A stretch of 64,000 bases of DNA from 55-13 sp037190145. GTDB lineage: Bacteria; Armatimonadota; Fimbriimonadia; Fimbriimonadales; Fimbriimonadaceae. The stretch's first letter is position 1, and each line of letters opens with the position of its first letter. Made by a program: the position numbers and the translations under genes. The stretch lies in contig JBBCJU010000001.1 in the NCBI GenBank assembly GCA_037190145.1, positions 207,019 through 271,018 of the forward strand. Direction: 5' to 3'. Of the stretch, positions 33,344-41,228 are shown piece by piece. The notes beneath the pieces were generated by a model, which made no database searches, had not been told where the DNA came from, and worked only from the letters and a program-made list of their open reading frames with translations.

Positions 33344-34549
33344 ATGCCCGTTACCTTCCAACAGATTGTTGCTGCCCGAGCCCGAATTGAGTCTGGGATC
33401 ATGCGTACCCCTTGCAAGGAATCTGCTTGGTTGAGCGAGCTGTTTGGTTGCCAAATCTACACGAAGCTGGAGTATCTACAACGGACAGGCAGCTTTAAGG
33501 AGCGAGGGGGCCGAAATGCGCTTTTACAACTCTCTCAAGAGCAAAAATCTAAGGGCGTGATTGCGGCAAGCGCGGGCAACCATGCCTTGGCACTAGCTCA
33601 CCACGGTCGAGACTTAGGCATCCCAGTTACGGTTTGCATGCCGGTTTTTGCTCCATTGGTCAAGCAAGCCAGGTGCAGACAGTTGGGAGCTGAGGTCATT
33701 TTGAGCGGAACTAATATCGCTGAGGCGAAATTGGAAGCCGACAAACTTGTGGAGTCAAAGGGCCTCACTTATGTTCACGGCTTCGATGGTTTGGAAGTCA
33801 TTGCCGGAGCAGGAACATTGGGATTGGAAATTCTGGATCAAGTACCTGATGTCGATGCGATTGTGGTTCCCATTGGGGGCGCGGGTCTGATCGCTGGTAT
33901 GGGAATCGCCATCAAAACCATGCGGCCCGATACTCAACTCATTGGAGTGGAGCCAGCCTATGCAGCCTCTTACTCTGAAGCTCTTAAGGCCGGCAAGCCG
34001 GTGATGGCAAACGTTCAGCCCACTCTGGGGGACGGCCTTGCCGTCCCTTGTGTTGGGGAGAATGCCTTTGAACTCGCGAAACCCTTGGTAGATCGTGTGG
34101 TCTTGGTAGATGAATCCCAGATCGCGGTCGCCATTCTTCGTCTACTGGAACTTGAGAAAGGGGTTGTGGAAGGTGCCGGAGCCGCCCCTGTCGCCGCGAT
34201 GTTGAGTGGGCAACTGAAGGATTTAAAGGGGAAAAAGGTGGTACTCGTCCTTTGTGGAGGCAATATTGATCCCGCTGTTTTGGACCGCGTGATCGACTTC
34301 GGTTTAGTCGCCGACGGAAGACTATCTCGCTTTACCACCGTCATTTCAGATCGCCCCGGTGGTTTGGCTATGCTTACACAGCTAATCGCAGAGGAAGGTG
34401 CGGGCGTGAAACAAATTGAACATGAGCGTTTGTTCGCTTCGGCAGATATGTCAAAAGTGACAGTGGTATGTACGGTCGAAACCCGAGACCGTGGGCACGT
34501 AGAAGCTCTACATGCTCGCTTGAGAGAAGAAGGTTTTGAAGTCGTCTAG
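33344..34549 (+). CDS. ilvA: threonine ammonia-lyase with ACT domain
   Basis: The PLP enzyme deaminates threonine to 2-oxobutanoate for isoleucine synthesis. The 401-residue protein shows the PLP lysine in RTGSFKERGG, the phosphate-binding glycine loop IGGAGLIAGM, and a C-terminal ACT domain (SDRPGGLAMLTQLIAEEGAG) that usually gives allosteric control. Length and single ACT domain fit the shorter threonine dehydratase form (TdcB/IlvA2 type) better than the two-ACT biosynthetic form. The ATG at 33344 is chosen over a GTG at 33338. Stands alone. Confidence 0.93.
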   Translation: MPVTFQQIVAARARIESGIMRTPCKESAWLSELFGCQIYTKLEYLQRTGSFKERGGRNALLQLSQEQKSKGVIAASAGNHALALAHHGRDLGIPVTVCMPVFAPLVKQARCRQLGAEVILSGTNIAEAKLEADKLVESKGLTYVHGFDGLEVIAGAGTLGLEILDQVPDVDAIVVPIGGAGLIAGMGIAIKTMRPDTQLIGVEPAYAASYSEALKAGKPVMANVQPTLGDGLAVPCVGENAFELAKPLVDRVVLVDESQIAVAILRLLELEKGVVEGAGAAPVAAMLSGQLKDLKGKKVVLVLCGGNIDPAVLDRVIDFGLVADGRLSRFTTVISDRPGGLAMLTQLIAEEGAGVKQIEHERLFASADMSKVTVVCTVETRDRGHVEALHARLREEGFEVV

Positions 34550-34680
34550 GACAATCGGGAAACCACAGGATAAGCGAGCCCGGAGAGCATCACTGAGACA
34601 AATCACCACGATTCTCCGATATAGCTAGCAAATCGCCTGTGCTACCCCATGCTCTTAGCTCCACCGTGGCAATCGGTCAA

Positions 34681-34706
34681 AGAAGGCACCTGGCTAGATG
34701 CCTTCT
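34681..34706 (-). terminator. terminator of the SIMPL-domain gene
   Basis: AGAAGGCA and TGCCTTCT pair over 8 bp with a 10-nt loop; on the minus strand TTTG follows. It sits between the convergent ilvA and SIMPL genes. Confidence 0.55.
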
Positions 34707-34711
34707 CAACG

Positions 34712-35452
34712 CTACCGAATCCCAAATACAACTTGGGTGGTGGTGTTCACCTCGATCTGGCCGCCAGAAATACCGCTTCCTCCGCTGAAGCCTTCACCGC
34801 CATCATAACGCATGTTGGCCGTCATCTGAGCCATTGGGAAATAGCCGTCTCCACTTTCTGAGACAGAGATAACTTCCCCAACATTGACCTTTAGAAGGGA
34901 GGCCAAATGAAGAGCTTTTTCCTTAGCGGCTTCCACAGCAAGCTCGCGGGACTTTGTTCGGTGTTTGGCCAGACTATCAACCGAGAAGCTGATGTTCTGT
35001 ACATCAGTGGCTCCTGCGGCAACCGCGGCATCTATGATATTGGCGATCGAGTCAGGCTTCTTCGTACGAATCTGAAGCATATGCACCACTTTCCAGGCGG
35101 CTTCTCGAACTCCAGCTTGAGGATTCGCTGAGACTCGATAGATTTGGTATTGAACCGATTGAATATCTTCTTCAGCAATGCCGGCTTTCTTGAGAGCCGC
35201 TTTAATTTGAGCGATAGAGGCGTCGCTCGCATTCTTCGCTTCAGGAAGCTTCGCTGATGACTTGGAAGTTCCAAGAATGGCGGTAGCAATGTCCGGTTTG
35301 ACTCGAACTGAGCCGGTACCCGAAACCGAAATGGTTCTTTGGCTCTTGTTATCTGTATTGGGCTCCTGGGCGTAGGCAGTGGAACAACCGCTATTCACGA
35401 CAAAGCCAATCGCAAGCAAAGCAAGTCCGGTAAGTTTAGTTAAGTTGTGCAT
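34712..35452 (-). CDS. SIMPL domain (DUF541) lipoprotein
   Basis: The 246-residue protein has a lipoprotein-like signal (LALLAIGFVVNSGCSTAYAQ) and then the SIMPL pattern ISVSGTGSVRVKPDIATAIL, the helix AAVAAGATDVQNISFSVDSL and AVEAAKEKALHLASLLKVNV. SIMPL/DUF541 proteins are envelope proteins linked to oxidative or mechanical stress; their exact role is unknown. The gene is transcribed alone. Confidence 0.85.
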   Translation of the reverse strand: MHNLTKLTGLALLAIGFVVNSGCSTAYAQEPNTDNKSQRTISVSGTGSVRVKPDIATAILGTSKSSAKLPEAKNASDASIAQIKAALKKAGIAEEDIQSVQYQIYRVSANPQAGVREAAWKVVHMLQIRTKKPDSIANIIDAAVAAGATDVQNISFSVDSLAKHRTKSRELAVEAAKEKALHLASLLKVNVGEVISVSESGDGYFPMAQMTANMRYDGGEGFSGGSGISGGQIEVNTTTQVVFGIR

Positions 35453-35556
35453 ATTTTCTCCGTTGAGTGAGTGTCACTCTAACGGACGACTGGTTCATGC
35501 AAATGGGATAGTCCTAGGCACACTTCCCGGCAAGTCGAGCTTGCCGGGATTCAAAT

Positions 35557-37299
35557 CTAACGTCCGCCCAACCCGCTGAGAGTCACACCCTCAATGAAAT
35601 ACTTCTGGGCGAAGAAGAATAACGCCAGAATCGGCAAGATAGTAAGTGTGGCAAAGGCCATCAGATAGCCGGGCTCACCACCTCGCTCTCCCTGGAAGAG
35701 TTGGAGACCATAGCTCAGAGGCATATTCTCGGGTGAGTTAATGTAAATGAGTGGGCCCATAAAGTTATTCCAAGCTCCTAGACAAGTCCAGATGGCGATT
35801 ACCGCCAAAGCTGGCTTGATTTGCGGAAGCATGATGCTCCAGAAAGCCCTAAGGTAAGAGCAGCCATCAATCTTCGCTGCATCCTCCAGTTCCATGGGCA
35901 CACCCTTAAAAAATTGGCGCAACAGGAAAACGTTGAAAGCGCTTGCAAAGAACATAGGAACCCACAGGGGGTAAAGCGTATCAATCCATCCAAATGTTCG
36001 GAAGATAAGGAACTGCGGCAGGAGCGTTACCGCCCCTGGCAACATCATCGTGGCAAGAAGGATGCTGAAAAGGAAATCTTTACCTGGGAAGCTAAGCCGT
36101 GAGAAGGCATAGGCGACAATCGACGAGCTTAGAATGGTCCCGATGACGCTCAGGATAACCAGGATCAAAGTGTTCTTCGCATAAACCAACCCACTAAGGG
36201 TTTGCGGCGGCAGATAGCCTAAGGCTTCTGTATAGTTTTGCCACCTCAGGCCAACGTGACGGACCGGCTCTACCTGATCCCTTTCGAACTCCTTCTCTTG
36301 TCCTTTTAGGGAAGCAGGTTGTATGAATTGAATTCGGAAGCCACCACTTTCCAGGTCCTCAGCAACAAATCCTTTAAACGGCTTGCCTTCCCAGGTTCCT
36401 TCATAAATAGGAGCCTCTCTCGGCACCTCCTTCAAAGCGGTACGCGGCAGTTCAAGCGTTGTTCCGCGAAGAGACTGCGGACGTTCGATGTCGAGCTTCA
36501 CAGATCCGTCGCCCCGAGCCTCTGTGATAACGCCTCGTACCTTCTGCCCTTCTCGGTCGGTCTCGTAGAGCGGGTTCTTGGGGTTCATATAGGGAACCGT
36601 ATCCTGTACACGGGGCACCCACACAATTCCCTGTGCGCTGGACATGTCGCGGTCTTCCTTGAAGCTGGTCGTTACCAAGAACGCAAAAGGAATTCCAAAG
36701 ACAATAGAGCCTGAAATCAGCGCAACCTGGTTCACGATCGCTTTGGCAAATCCACGACTCTTAACTGCCCGTCCTGCAGCCACCATTGCAACCATCGCTG
36801 CGACAAGGCCAAGGACGATAGCTACGGTGGTGGATATCGAAAATGGGATTCCGCCTCGCAGGATAACAATTTCATTCTCTTTGTCTGCGAAGTAAAGTCC
36901 AAGAAAAACAACAAGGCCAAGCGTCCAGAGGCCAGCGGCCTTGAGTCGATCCGACTTTTCACCGTCATGAATTGCGAAACCGCCTTGCACTAGTCGAACA
37001 AGCAAGAATACGGCGCAGATTAGCCCCAACCAAGCGGAATATGGCATGACCGGCCAAACAAGCGGGAGGACGACAGGCTGTGCAGGGCGTTGCTCTAGGC
37101 GGGAAGGCAGCCATGCAGCAACCAGGAGACCTATGGCACCTATTCCTGCCCAAAGCCCCATTCTTCGGACTGTTCTCTCGCGATCCAGCCCTGGAGAACC
37201 CAGCGCCAGTTGAATGCCGCCATAGATAACTCTAAAAGCGAAATACCACCCAGCCCAAGCCAAGATCGTCCCGATGATGTAAAGAATTCCCGCGCTCAT
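35557..37299 (-). CDS. sugar ABC transporter permease, MalG type, with large extra segment
   Basis: The C-terminal 260 residues are a MalG/CUT1 permease: a helix series, the EAA cytoplasmic loop EDAAKIDGCSYLRAFWSIML (from residue 472) and the closing FIEGVTLSGLGGR. The protein is 580 residues instead of about 280: the first 190 residues add four to five membrane helices and an insertion of about 140 residues (roughly 230-370, GKPFKGFVAEDLESGGFRI) stands after a first permease helix. The insertion is hydrophilic and beta-rich, presumably periplasmic. Overlaps the binding-protein/permease fusion gene upstream by ATGA. No ATPase gene is nearby, so a shared MsmK/UgpC-type ATPase is assumed. Confidence 0.85.
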   Translation of the reverse strand: MSAGILYIIGTILAWAGWYFAFRVIYGGIQLALGSPGLDRERTVRRMGLWAGIGAIGLLVAAWLPSRLEQRPAQPVVLPLVWPVMPYSAWLGLICAVFLLVRLVQGGFAIHDGEKSDRLKAAGLWTLGLVVFLGLYFADKENEIVILRGGIPFSISTTVAIVLGLVAAMVAMVAAGRAVKSRGFAKAIVNQVALISGSIVFGIPFAFLVTTSFKEDRDMSSAQGIVWVPRVQDTVPYMNPKNPLYETDREGQKVRGVITEARGDGSVKLDIERPQSLRGTTLELPRTALKEVPREAPIYEGTWEGKPFKGFVAEDLESGGFRIQFIQPASLKGQEKEFERDQVEPVRHVGLRWQNYTEALGYLPPQTLSGLVYAKNTLILVILSVIGTILSSSIVAYAFSRLSFPGKDFLFSILLATMMLPGAVTLLPQFLIFRTFGWIDTLYPLWVPMFFASAFNVFLLRQFFKGVPMELEDAAKIDGCSYLRAFWSIMLPQIKPALAVIAIWTCLGAWNNFMGPLIYINSPENMPLSYGLQLFQGERGGEPGYLMAFATLTILPILALFFFAQKYFIEGVTLSGLGGR

Positions 37300-39731
37300 T
37301 TGTCAGTCTCGTAATGCACCCAGCGTGGCGCGAGTTTGAATTGGATAAAGGTCAACAAGAGGATGATCCCAAAGATCATCCAAGCAATAGCTGAGGCTGA
37401 ACCCATCTTGAAGGTTTCGAAGGCATTCCGGAACAGCAGATAGACCGGAGTCAACATGGCATCGTCAGGACCAATCGGACCGTCGCTTGATGGCTTCATG
37501 ATGTACATTCGATCGAACTCCTGCATCGCCCCAATGAAACCCATCACCATATTGAAGAAGATGATCGGGCTCAGCTGAGGGAACGTGATGGACCAGAAAA
37601 GCTGCTTATTGGATGCGCCATCAATTCCTGCAGCCTCATACAGCGAGCCTGGTACACCCTTGAGTCCGGCAAGCCACAGCACCATACCACTGCCAGCCCC
37701 CCAAACTCCCATCAATATTAAGGCTGGCTTGGCCCAATCAGCGGACTGAATCCAACCCGGAGGAGCTACTCCCAGCCAAGCCGTCACCGTTTGTGACCAA
37801 AAAGCGTTGATTAGGCCCTTGTTTGCATCAGGCGTCAAAACCCAAGTCCAAAGAACCGCGCTGGCCACTCCAGGAACAATCGCGGGCATATAGAAAAACG
37901 TGCGGTAGAACCGCATCCCGCGAGAAGCAGTGTTCAGCAGTAGCGCAATTGCCAGACCGGTACATAAGGTCAGCGGAACCCCAACTCCAGCTAGATACAG
38001 CGCATTACCAAGTGACTTCGATACATTTGGCCAATCAACGCCAACCAAGTCTTGATAATTTTTGGCTCCTACCCAGCGCGCTTCATTCAGGACATCGTAT
38101 TGAGTGAAGCTAAAGAACAGAGACGCTAGCATCGGGCCAATGGTCAAAACCAAGAAGCCAACCAACCAGGGTGAGATTAGAAGGTAAGCCCATTTAGCCT
38201 CGTTCCTTGCGAGCTTTCCAAGCTTTAACCGTAAGAACCACACAGCAAAGGCCACCACACAAAGGCCAATAAGGCCAATTCCAATCTTGGTTGGAATGCC
38301 TAGATCGACCACGGGATAACGATCTTTGTTAAAGAAGGCATCCAGGTCACGCTGAACAGTGGCTTGGCCCGCCAGAAGAGCATTCTTAGGGGAGGTCTTT
38401 TTATAGTTGGCTGCCTCCATCGCTTTTACATGCTCGTTCCACAGCGTCTGACCAACAAAAGTCGCGGGGCGTACTCGACCATGAGCCGCCATGCTCATAT
38501 GCATCTCAACGGCATCCGCATACTTCTTTACGTTGGGCTTAAACCTCTGAAAAGCCTGTTCATTAGCTAGACGGTTACCCACCTGACGTGGGACATACAT
38601 CCTTCCGCGGAGCTTCTCCCACTTGAACTGTTCGCCCATTTCGATCATCTGACCGTCAAGGCTGGTGGCGAACTTTATGTACTTCCATCCATCTTCTGGA
38701 TTTCGGGCACCGCGAGGAATCGCGAGACTAAATCCTCCCGTCCAAGTGACGAACTGCTCCTCTTCGTTTGCAAATCGTCCCCTCTTGAAATACCGATCAT
38801 CAGGCACAGGTGGTGGGGCAACTCCAAAATCGACCGCTGGACCATATCGAGCCAAACTCGCGATGATCCAATCTCCGTCGATCTTCATAGCAACCTTACC
38901 GGTCAGAAATGCGTCGTTTTCCTTGCCTAAAAACCCGGACTCAAACGACTTTGCCTTCTCATACCCTCCTACGATCTCGTAACCCTTGATCATGAACTGA
39001 AGGGCTTCTTCAGCTTCTGGAGAGTAGAGCGTGCATTTTGTGCGATCCTCACTCATGAAGCTCGCGTTGTTTTGAAACGCGTACATATAGAGCCACGAGT
39101 TTCCGAAATTCGGCATAAACCCAGCTCGTTTCAAAGTTCCATCCGGGTTCTTCTCCGTCAGAACTTTGCTGTACTGTAGGACTTCGTTCCAAGTGCGAGG
39201 TGCCCGGTCGGGATCAAGGCCAGCCGCTCTTAACTCTGCAGCTTTTTCTCGAAACACCCGCTTGTTGTAATAGAGAATTCGGTTATCAGCACCCGTCGGG
39301 ATGCCATAGATTTGACCGTTGTAGGTGGCCTCTTCCCACGGTGCCTCATAAAATTTGTCTGGAGTCGGCGTCAGGGGATCATTTTTATCTCGCTCAATGT
39401 AAGGAGTGAGGCTCGTAAAAGCTCCCCGACTTGCCCAATCCGAGATAGAAAACCGATCTTGATTGATGACATCAGGCGCAACGTTGCCAACAATACTAGT
39501 CATCAGCTTTTGGGGGTTCATCGTTCCTGCCCCCATACCCATTACCCGAACGTTAATGTCCGGATTGCGCCGAGAAAACTCCTTAACAACGGCCTCAATA
39601 CCCTTTGAGTCAGGCCCAAATGAAATGCCCCAAATGACAAGATCGCGCTTACCCGGCTTGGTGCTAGGTGGCTCCGCGAAGGCTGATCCCGTTAGAAGGC
39701 CAGCAAGAACGACGAGGCAGCGGAATCTCAT
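37296..39731 (-). CDS. fused sugar-binding protein and ABC permease (MalE-MalF type)
   Basis: 811 residues. A signal peptide (MRFRCLVVLAGLLTGSAFA) is followed by a full extracellular solute-binding domain (about 25-440: DLVIWGISFGPDSKGIEAVV, WEEATYNGQIYGIPTGADNR, GKVAMKIDGDWIIA). After a membrane helix near 455 comes a complete MalF-type permease with the EAA loop EAAGIDGASNKQLFWSITFP from residue 699. In most CUT1 systems these are two proteins. Here the receptor is tethered to the permease, which would raise the local concentration and limit one receptor per transporter. It is the first gene of the two-gene operon; substrate unknown. Confidence 0.9.
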   Translation of the reverse strand: MRFRCLVVLAGLLTGSAFAEPPSTKPGKRDLVIWGISFGPDSKGIEAVVKEFSRRNPDINVRVMGMGAGTMNPQKLMTSIVGNVAPDVINQDRFSISDWASRGAFTSLTPYIERDKNDPLTPTPDKFYEAPWEEATYNGQIYGIPTGADNRILYYNKRVFREKAAELRAAGLDPDRAPRTWNEVLQYSKVLTEKNPDGTLKRAGFMPNFGNSWLYMYAFQNNASFMSEDRTKCTLYSPEAEEALQFMIKGYEIVGGYEKAKSFESGFLGKENDAFLTGKVAMKIDGDWIIASLARYGPAVDFGVAPPPVPDDRYFKRGRFANEEEQFVTWTGGFSLAIPRGARNPEDGWKYIKFATSLDGQMIEMGEQFKWEKLRGRMYVPRQVGNRLANEQAFQRFKPNVKKYADAVEMHMSMAAHGRVRPATFVGQTLWNEHVKAMEAANYKKTSPKNALLAGQATVQRDLDAFFNKDRYPVVDLGIPTKIGIGLIGLCVVAFAVWFLRLKLGKLARNEAKWAYLLISPWLVGFLVLTIGPMLASLFFSFTQYDVLNEARWVGAKNYQDLVGVDWPNVSKSLGNALYLAGVGVPLTLCTGLAIALLLNTASRGMRFYRTFFYMPAIVPGVASAVLWTWVLTPDANKGLINAFWSQTVTAWLGVAPPGWIQSADWAKPALILMGVWGAGSGMVLWLAGLKGVPGSLYEAAGIDGASNKQLFWSITFPQLSPIIFFNMVMGFIGAMQEFDRMYIMKPSSDGPIGPDDAMLTPVYLLFRNAFETFKMGSASAIAWMIFGIILLLTFIQFKLAPRWVHYETDK

Positions 39732-39944
39732 GAGTCACTCACTAATATACAGCCCCGCGCACAGAATTCGTATTCACCCGGAAATTGCTATACCTTGTGA
39801 CAACGATTGCTCGGCAATTTTATCGGTTTTGGAACGAACAGCAAGGCCAAAACGTCTTGAAGGGTACATTGTCCGGGAAGGCGAAGATGCCTTCCGCGAG
39901 TTTTACTCGTACCAGACAATGTCGACTGGAGGCAACCAAACTAG
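39732..39944. other. intergenic region with possible short frame
   Basis: A plus-strand frame from a TTG at 39829 would read ERTARPKRLEGYIVREGEDA and run into the next gene in another frame; no start signal or family supports it. Small hairpins ATTGC/GCAAT and GAAGGC/GCCTTC are present. It probably holds the promoters of both flanking divergent genes. Confidence 0.35.
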
Positions 39945-40229
39945 ATGCTCACTGAATTTGAGGTGCGCCGACAACTGGAATCTATCCAGAAATCGGATGC
40001 TCCTCCGGGCGCAAAGGCGCGCAAATTACTTAGGCTAGGCCGTTCTCTTCGTACTCAAACCCGCAAGCTCACAGAAGCGCAGGTTCATACAGAACGATCT
40101 TTCAATGCTAATACAAACCGACAAATGGAGCGTATGGCTAACCGCACCCAGATTTTGCAAAATGAAGTGCGCGATACTGCGTGGTCCATTTTGAGATCGG
40201 TTAGGTTCCGCTTTTTTACCAACTCGTAG
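39945..40229 (+). CDS. small helical protein of unknown function
   Basis: A 94-residue, arginine- and glutamine-rich protein (FEVRRQLESIQKSDAPPGAK, then helical segments with RTQTRKLTEAQVHTERSF). No signal peptide, membrane segment or cysteine. Composition suggests a coiled or nucleic-acid-binding helix. It lies upstream of two other small genes on the same strand. I do not recognise it; coding potential is moderate. Confidence 0.5.
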   Translation: MLTEFEVRRQLESIQKSDAPPGAKARKLLRLGRSLRTQTRKLTEAQVHTERSFNANTNRQMERMANRTQILQNEVRDTAWSILRSVRFRFFTNS

Positions 40230-40324
40230 ACTAGCAGTAGGGAAATAGCTCCCTTCTAGCGAAGGTTGGTATTCTTTTGGGGAACTCTTTGTGACCCTGC
40301 TCACGTCTGAGGCATTAGTTTCAT

Positions 40325-40663
40325 ATGGACAGCAAACAAGGAGGTCGAATCACCAAATCGAGAGGATCGATTTCCGGCTCTTTGTTGGGGCTACTGGTGT
40401 TCCTGGGTGGGGTAGCACTCCTTGCCTTCACCTTCAAACTCGCGTACCAGATGTTCATTGTCCCTCCCCAAGATGCGTTAGGCATTAAGGAGGGCAAACC
40501 TTTGGACCTGGGACAGGCGGGACAATCCTTTGTCGGAGTCCTCATCAAAATTCTGATGTTGGTCATCATGGGTCTAGTCGGGTCGCTCATCTCGAACCGA
40601 GGTGTGACTCTCTTTACAGGTAGCCGAGTTTCTCCCAAGAAGCCAAGCGAAGCGGCTGAGTAA
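40325..40663 (+). CDS. small membrane protein with two transmembrane helices
   Basis: 112 residues with helices SLLGLLVFLGGVALLAFTFK and VGVLIKILMLVIMGLVGSLI separated by a loop (VPPQDALGIKEGKPLDLGQA), and a basic N-terminus (SKQGGRITKSRGSISG). Both termini are probably cytoplasmic. The pattern resembles small conserved membrane proteins found next to sec genes in several phyla, but the family is not recognised. Confidence 0.62.
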   Translation: MDSKQGGRITKSRGSISGSLLGLLVFLGGVALLAFTFKLAYQMFIVPPQDALGIKEGKPLDLGQAGQSFVGVLIKILMLVIMGLVGSLISNRGVTLFTGSRVSPKKPSEAAE

Positions 40664-40751
40664 CCACACATCAAACTCCCGGTCATGAAGAAAGTCACAC
40701 CGGATGAAGAGGGATTCGTTTTGCAACGTCTATAATAAATCTGAACGCTAA

Positions 40752-41132
40752 ATGCTTCCGATTCTTCCTGCGCTGCTGTTGCTGATCCTGCAAGGGCCAT
40801 CTTCAATCGAAAAGATGGCGCTGGACGGTCGATTGCCAGCAGCCCTTGAAGCGGTAAGCCGTCAAATGGAGGCACGTGATCACCTGACAGGTGGTTCCTC
40901 CGAAGCAGACGCAGCCGTTCTTGCATCCCTGCTCGCAATGAGCGGTGATCCCGATCTATCTCACGCCTTGTTCCAGTTATTGGCCATTGAGCCATCCATT
41001 GGAAAGGTCACTCAGACCCAAAAGATAGAACCGGATGACCAGATAACCCCGGTTCCCATAGATAGCCAGGCGGGTCAATCTTTACCTGAGGGTTGCCTCA
41101 AGTCGCAGCGTTCTCGCGACGGACCTTTCTAA
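40752..41132 (+). CDS. possible secreted protein of unknown function
   Basis: A 126-residue frame with an N-terminal hydrophobic stretch (MLPILPALLLLILQGPSS) that could be a signal peptide, followed by a helical segment ALDGRLPAALEAVSRQMEAR. The second half is of low complexity. No motif recognised; it precedes secA by 97 bp on the same strand. Confidence 0.4.
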   Translation: MLPILPALLLLILQGPSSIEKMALDGRLPAALEAVSRQMEARDHLTGGSSEADAAVLASLLAMSGDPDLSHALFQLLAIEPSIGKVTQTQKIEPDDQITPVPIDSQAGQSLPEGCLKSQRSRDGPF

Positions 41133-41228
41133 CAACGGCCCGGCACCTTCCGGAAACAGTTTCTTTGCCCATTAGCCTGCGCGCAGGTTTTCTCGTGCGT
41201 GTACGCATTTCCAATCCGATTTACAAAC

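Noticed and set aside
39829..39944. Possible short gene (ERTARPKRLEGYIVREGEDA) or frameshifted 5' part of the gene at 39945
   Set aside because: The start would be TTG without ribosome site, no family is recognisable, and a frameshift cannot be shown from one sequence.
41162..41200. Palindrome CCTGCGCGCAGG followed by TTTT before secA
   Set aside because: A loop of four bases leaves only a 4-bp stem; too weak to call a terminator.
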